From Spirochaetaceae bacterium (GTDB taxonomy: Bacteria > Spirochaetota > Spirochaetia > Treponematales > Treponemataceae), in NCBI GenBank assembly GCA_031272345.1, contig JAISTZ010000043.1, positions 1-16,168 on the forward strand: DNA of 16,168 nucleotides, in the 5' to 3' direction. Below the pieces are notes generated by a model. It saw only the letters and a program-made list of their open reading frames with translations, was not told the origin of the DNA and did not search any database. The stretch's first letter is position 1. Every line of letters begins with the position of its first letter. The translations under genes and the position numbers were made by a program. Positions 13,912 through 16,168 of the stretch are shown here, piece after piece.

Positions 13912-14472
13912 TCACAGCGCCAGCGCCCCGAACACGGCCCCCGCGGCCACAAAGACGAGGGGGTGTAGTTTGGTCTTCCAGAGCCCAAGACAGCAGAGGC
14001 CAAAGAACAGCGCCTCCTTCGGGTGAATCCACCCCAGGGGATTGGAGCCCGGGGAAAAAGCCCCAGGAGCGAACACCGTGATGGCGAGCACCTTGGCGGC
14101 TGCCACGGCGATGAGGCCCGTTGTGGCCGGGCGGAGGCCGGAGAAGGCCGCCTGCACCAGGGGTTTTTCGTGGAAGGCCGTGAAGAACCGGGCGATGAAC
14201 ACGATGGAGATGAGAGACGGCAGAACGGTGCCGCAGGTGGCAACCATTGCGCCGGGGACGCCGGCCAGCTTGAACCCCACGTAGGTCGCCATGTTGATGC
14301 CGATGGGTCCGGGGGTTGATTCCGAGATGGCGATCATATTGTAGAATTCCTCCGCCGTGATGTATCCGGCGGACACGATGGGGTCGTACATGATGGTGAT
14401 TGCCACCAGGCCCCCGCCGATTGTAAAGAGTCCAACGTAGAAAAAGGTGAAGAACAGGTTAAGCAGCGCCAT
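13912..14472 (-). CDS. Chromate transporter (CHR) family half-size subunit, second of a pair
   Basis: 186-aa inner-membrane protein. The start is placed at ATG 14472 (MALLNLFFTFFYVGLFTIGGG), with AAGGG upstream; a reading from 14550 lies within the neighbouring gene. The FF.VG..TIGGGLVAI segment, STPGPIGINMATYVGFKLAGVPGAMVAT and the hydrophobic helices (TVLPSLISIVFIARFF, GLIAVAAAKVLAITVF, FFGLCCLGLW, PLVFVAAGAVFGALAL) match short-chain CHR proteins. These act in pairs, each half equivalent to one half of full-length ChrA. ChrA exports chromate; many short pairs have unproven substrates. It overlaps the first CHR gene by 14 nt and ends 10 nt from the ABC gene stop, a convergent junction with no visible terminator. 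Confidence 0.88.
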   Translation of the reverse strand: MALLNLFFTFFYVGLFTIGGGLVAITIMYDPIVSAGYITAEEFYNMIAISESTPGPIGINMATYVGFKLAGVPGAMVATCGTVLPSLISIVFIARFFTAFHEKPLVQAAFSGLRPATTGLIAVAAAKVLAITVFAPGAFSPGSNPLGWIHPKEALFFGLCCLGLWKTKLHPLVFVAAGAVFGALAL

Positions 14473-15082
14473 CGTCCCGGCCCTTGGGCGCGTGGAAGGA
14501 GCGCCTGGTTTTGATGACTCCCAGGATGACCCCCGCAAGGCCCCCGGCAAGAATCACGAGCGCCGAATTCACCCTGAGGAAGTACATGGCGGCGAAGGAT
14601 GCAACACAGAGAACCGCCTCGGCGGCGTTTTTTATCGCCCGTGAGCCGAAGGTCCAGATTGCCCTGGTGAGGAGGGCCGCCACGGCCGCGTTGATTCCCC
14701 CGAAGGCCCGCTGCACCGCCGGAATGTCCGCGAAGTTCCGCAGAAACGCCGCGATGAGGCAGATTATCACCAGGGAGGGCGCCACGAGCCCCGCGGTGCC
14801 GCAGATTGCGCCGGCAAGACCCCCCTCGGAGTAGCCCACGAAGGTTGACACATTCACCATGATGACCCCTGGGGTGCACTGGCTGACGGCGTAGTAGTCG
14901 TAGAGGTCATCCAGGGTGACCCACTTGCGTTTGTGCGCGAGCTCCCGCTCCAGAAGGGGGAGGGCCGCATAGCCCCCGCCGAAGGACACGGAACCGAGGC
15001 GGAAGAACGTGAAGAAGAGATCGGCGCATTTTTTGAGCTTGTGAGGCGCTGTCATGGAAGTAAAACATACAGCATTTGTCAT
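14459..15082 (-). CDS. Chromate transporter (CHR) family half-size subunit, first of a pair
   Basis: 207-aa inner-membrane protein if ATG 15082 is used, or 198 aa from ATG 15055 (MTAPHKLKKCADLFFTFF); neither has a strong Shine-Dalgarno, though GGA precedes 15082. The conserved N-terminal FFTFFRLGSVSFGGGYAALPLL, the motif VSQCTPGVIMVNVSTFVGYSEGGLAGAICGTAGLVAPS and repeated hydrophobic helices (SLVIICLIAAFL, EAVLCVASFAAMYF, ALVILAGGLAGVILG) place it in the CHR family. It forms an operon with the second half-size gene and diverges from a TetR-type regulator. The shared operator predicts induction by whatever ligand that regulator senses. Chromate is the family's namesake substrate, not demonstrated here. 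Confidence 0.88.
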   Translation of the reverse strand: MTNAVCFTSMTAPHKLKKCADLFFTFFRLGSVSFGGGYAALPLLERELAHKRKWVTLDDLYDYYAVSQCTPGVIMVNVSTFVGYSEGGLAGAICGTAGLVAPSLVIICLIAAFLRNFADIPAVQRAFGGINAAVAALLTRAIWTFGSRAIKNAAEAVLCVASFAAMYFLRVNSALVILAGGLAGVILGVIKTRRSFHAPKGRDDGAA

Positions 15083-15120
15083 TTTTTTCCAACTTTTTCA
15101 TAGTTTTTGCACAAAAACCC

Positions 15121-15149
15121 TTGACGATTGGATTCCCCCTGATTATATT
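15121..15149 (+). promoter_or_regulatory. Divergent promoters of the regulator gene and the CHR operon
   Basis: On the plus strand TTGACG (15121-15126) and TATATT (15144-15149) are separated by 17 bp, a near-consensus promoter for the TetR-type gene. On the minus strand a perfect TATAAT (15147-15142) overlaps the same bases, pointing to the CHR genes, with a weak -35 lying inside the palindrome at 15152-15175. Transcription both ways from overlapping -10 boxes is typical of a regulator controlling its neighbour. Confidence 0.75.
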
Positions 15150-15151
15150 CG

Positions 15152-15175
15152 TTGTTACCGATTGTTCGGTAACAA
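15152..15175. promoter_or_regulatory. TetR-type operator palindrome
   Basis: TTGTTACCGA, a TTGT spacer, then TCGGTAACAA: perfect 10-bp arms. It spans the expected start of the regulator's transcript and the -35 region of the divergent CHR promoter, so one bound repressor could block both. Size and symmetry fit TetR-family operators. Binding by the adjacent protein is inferred from position. Confidence 0.8.
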
Positions 15176-15189
15176 AGCGGACGGAAAAG

Positions 15190-16168
15190 ATGACGGCCAG
15201 AATGGAAAACACCAAAGAAAAAATCCTCCTTGCGGCGAGCAGACAGCTCCTCAGTTCCCCTGACATCACCTTTTCCCTGTCGGGAATCGCCCGGGCCCTG
15301 GGCATTTCCAAGGCCGCGATTTTCCGGCACTTCGAGAGCAAGGACAAGCTGTTCGACGCCATGCGGGAGCGGTTTTTTGACGACCTCTGCGGAGCCCTGC
15401 ACAGGGCCTTCCCCGAGGGCAGGAACGAACCCGTGGACACAGCCCCCTTCCTGCGGACGGTGATACGCTTTCTGGCTGAGCGGACCGAGAGTCTGGGGAC
15501 TCTCAAAACCATCTGTTCCAGCCCCAGGGACGCGGAGGCAAAGATTGCCCGGGAATTCAGCAGGAGGGGGGTCAGGATGGCGGCCCCGCCTTCGCCGGAC
15601 GCCAAAGCGCCCCTGGTCTACGTGTTCATCACCGTGGTGTTTTATGTCTTCCAGTACCGCGACCACGGCGGGGCTTCCGTTGTCAGTCCCGATGCCTTTG
15701 CGGATTCCCTTTCGGCCTTCCTTGCCGGGGGCTGGACCGCGATCACGGAGCTTTCGGAGGAAGAAAAAGCTTTCTGCGATTCCCGCTGCAAGATTGACAG
15801 CGCGGAGCTTCCCGAGGAGGACAGATTTTTCTCCGCCCTCATGTCGGTGGTGTTCAAACACGGGTTCCTGGGCATTACGATTGAGCGGGTCGCCGGGGAG
15901 CTCGGCATGGCAAAGAGTTCCCTCTACGCTTTTTTTGAAAACAAAGAGACCCTGGTGCGGGATTTGATAAAAAAGGAAATCTCCAATTTGACGGCGGTGA
16001 TTTCAGAAAAGCTCCGGGACGTAACGACCCTCTCCGGGGCGGTGTACGTGTACATGCACCTGATTTACCGGTACCTGCTCCTGCGCCCGGAGATTATCCC
16101 GGTTATCGTGTGGCACTTTGCCCAGGGGGGCGCTCCGGAGGATCTCTACCGGGACGTCACCCTGCAAA
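15190..16168 (+). CDS. TetR-type regulator with two tandem DNA-binding domains (3' end cut by the window)
   Basis: Open from ATG 15190 to the window end without a stop: 326 codons visible, already well above the usual about 200 aa of TetR proteins. ATG 15202 is an alternative start; only GGA precedes 15190. Residues about 10-58 are a TetR N-terminal domain (EKILLAASRQLL, SLSGIARALGISKAAIFRHF, ESKDKLFDAM). Residues about 60-205 are a helical region like a ligand-binding domain. A second TetR-type DNA-binding domain follows at about 213-262 (RFFSALMSVVFKHGFLGITIERVAGELGMAKSSLYAFF, ENKETLVRDLI), then further helices. The protein thus looks like two fused TetR repeats. The upstream palindrome and divergent promoters point to autoregulation and control of the CHR operon. 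The two HTHs are clear; the intact length and ligand are unknown. Confidence 0.85.
   Translation, partial: MTARMENTKEKILLAASRQLLSSPDITFSLSGIARALGISKAAIFRHFESKDKLFDAMRERFFDDLCGALHRAFPEGRNEPVDTAPFLRTVIRFLAERTESLGTLKTICSSPRDAEAKIAREFSRRGVRMAAPPSPDAKAPLVYVFITVVFYVFQYRDHGGASVVSPDAFADSLSAFLAGGWTAITELSEEEKAFCDSRCKIDSAELPEEDRFFSALMSVVFKHGFLGITIERVAGELGMAKSSLYAFFENKETLVRDLIKKEISNLTAVISEKLRDVTTLSGAVYVYMHLIYRYLLLRPEIIPVIVWHFAQGGAPEDLYRDVTLQ

Noticed and set aside
13890..13920. A terminator between the convergent second ABC gene and the CHR gene
   Set aside because: Only 10 nt separate the stops and no stem followed by a T-run is visible.
1..16168. CRISPR array, insertion sequence, rRNA, or known defence gene cassette
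   Set aside because: No regularly spaced repeats of CRISPR type, transposase, rRNA segments or recognisable restriction, toxin-antitoxin or retron genes were found.

Overview
The window looks like a GC-rich spirochaete chromosome, most likely a Treponema of the insect-gut type. That assignment is an inference. It rests on the Lon with an Ala/Glu/Lys/Pro-rich insert, an N-terminally signalled outer-membrane-barrel-like protein, and general gene style; no 16S or other taxonomic marker is present.

The window has two parts. Positions 1 to about 6424 are an integrative element (prophage or phage-like island) inserted at the 3' end of a tRNA-Leu(CAA) gene (6424-6506, minus strand). All its genes are transcribed leftward, away from the tRNA, tightly packed with 4-17 nt overlaps. 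In order they are: two small unknown proteins, a tyrosine integrase (R273, K312, H380, R383, H405, Y414), a 57-aa small protein, a 237-aa unknown protein, a MerR/excisionase-type HTH protein, a 66-aa protein, a RepA/DnaB-like replicative helicase, a VRR-NUC nuclease, a 157-aa unknown protein, and an HTH protein resembling phage small terminases. The far end of the element lies beyond position 1, because no second copy of the tRNA 3' end is visible. The helicase gene carries, in its 3' part, an array of TGTCCG/CGGACA repeats around a perfect 26-bp palindrome with an AT-only core. This is a candidate replication origin.

Positions 6507 to 16168 are core-type chromosome. Lon protease (6660-9326) is followed after 3 nt by one half of a heterodimeric ABC exporter (9330-11105). 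A convergent gene for a secreted beta-barrel-like protein (11102-11971, minus) comes next. It shares a face-to-face promoter region with the second ABC half-transporter (12105-13901), which appears to be read from a leaderless transcript. The two ABC proteins have complementary defects. The first has Asp in place of the catalytic Glu but an intact LSGGQ; the second has the Glu but an ISSGQ signature. They therefore very probably form one transporter although their genes are separated.

Downstream is a two-gene chromate-transporter (CHR) pair on the minus strand (13912-15082). It diverges from a TetR-type regulator (15190 to the window end) whose visible 326 codons carry two separate TetR-like helix-turn-helix domains. 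The intergenic space holds overlapping divergent -10 boxes and a perfect 10-4-10 palindrome, so the regulator probably controls both itself and the CHR pair.
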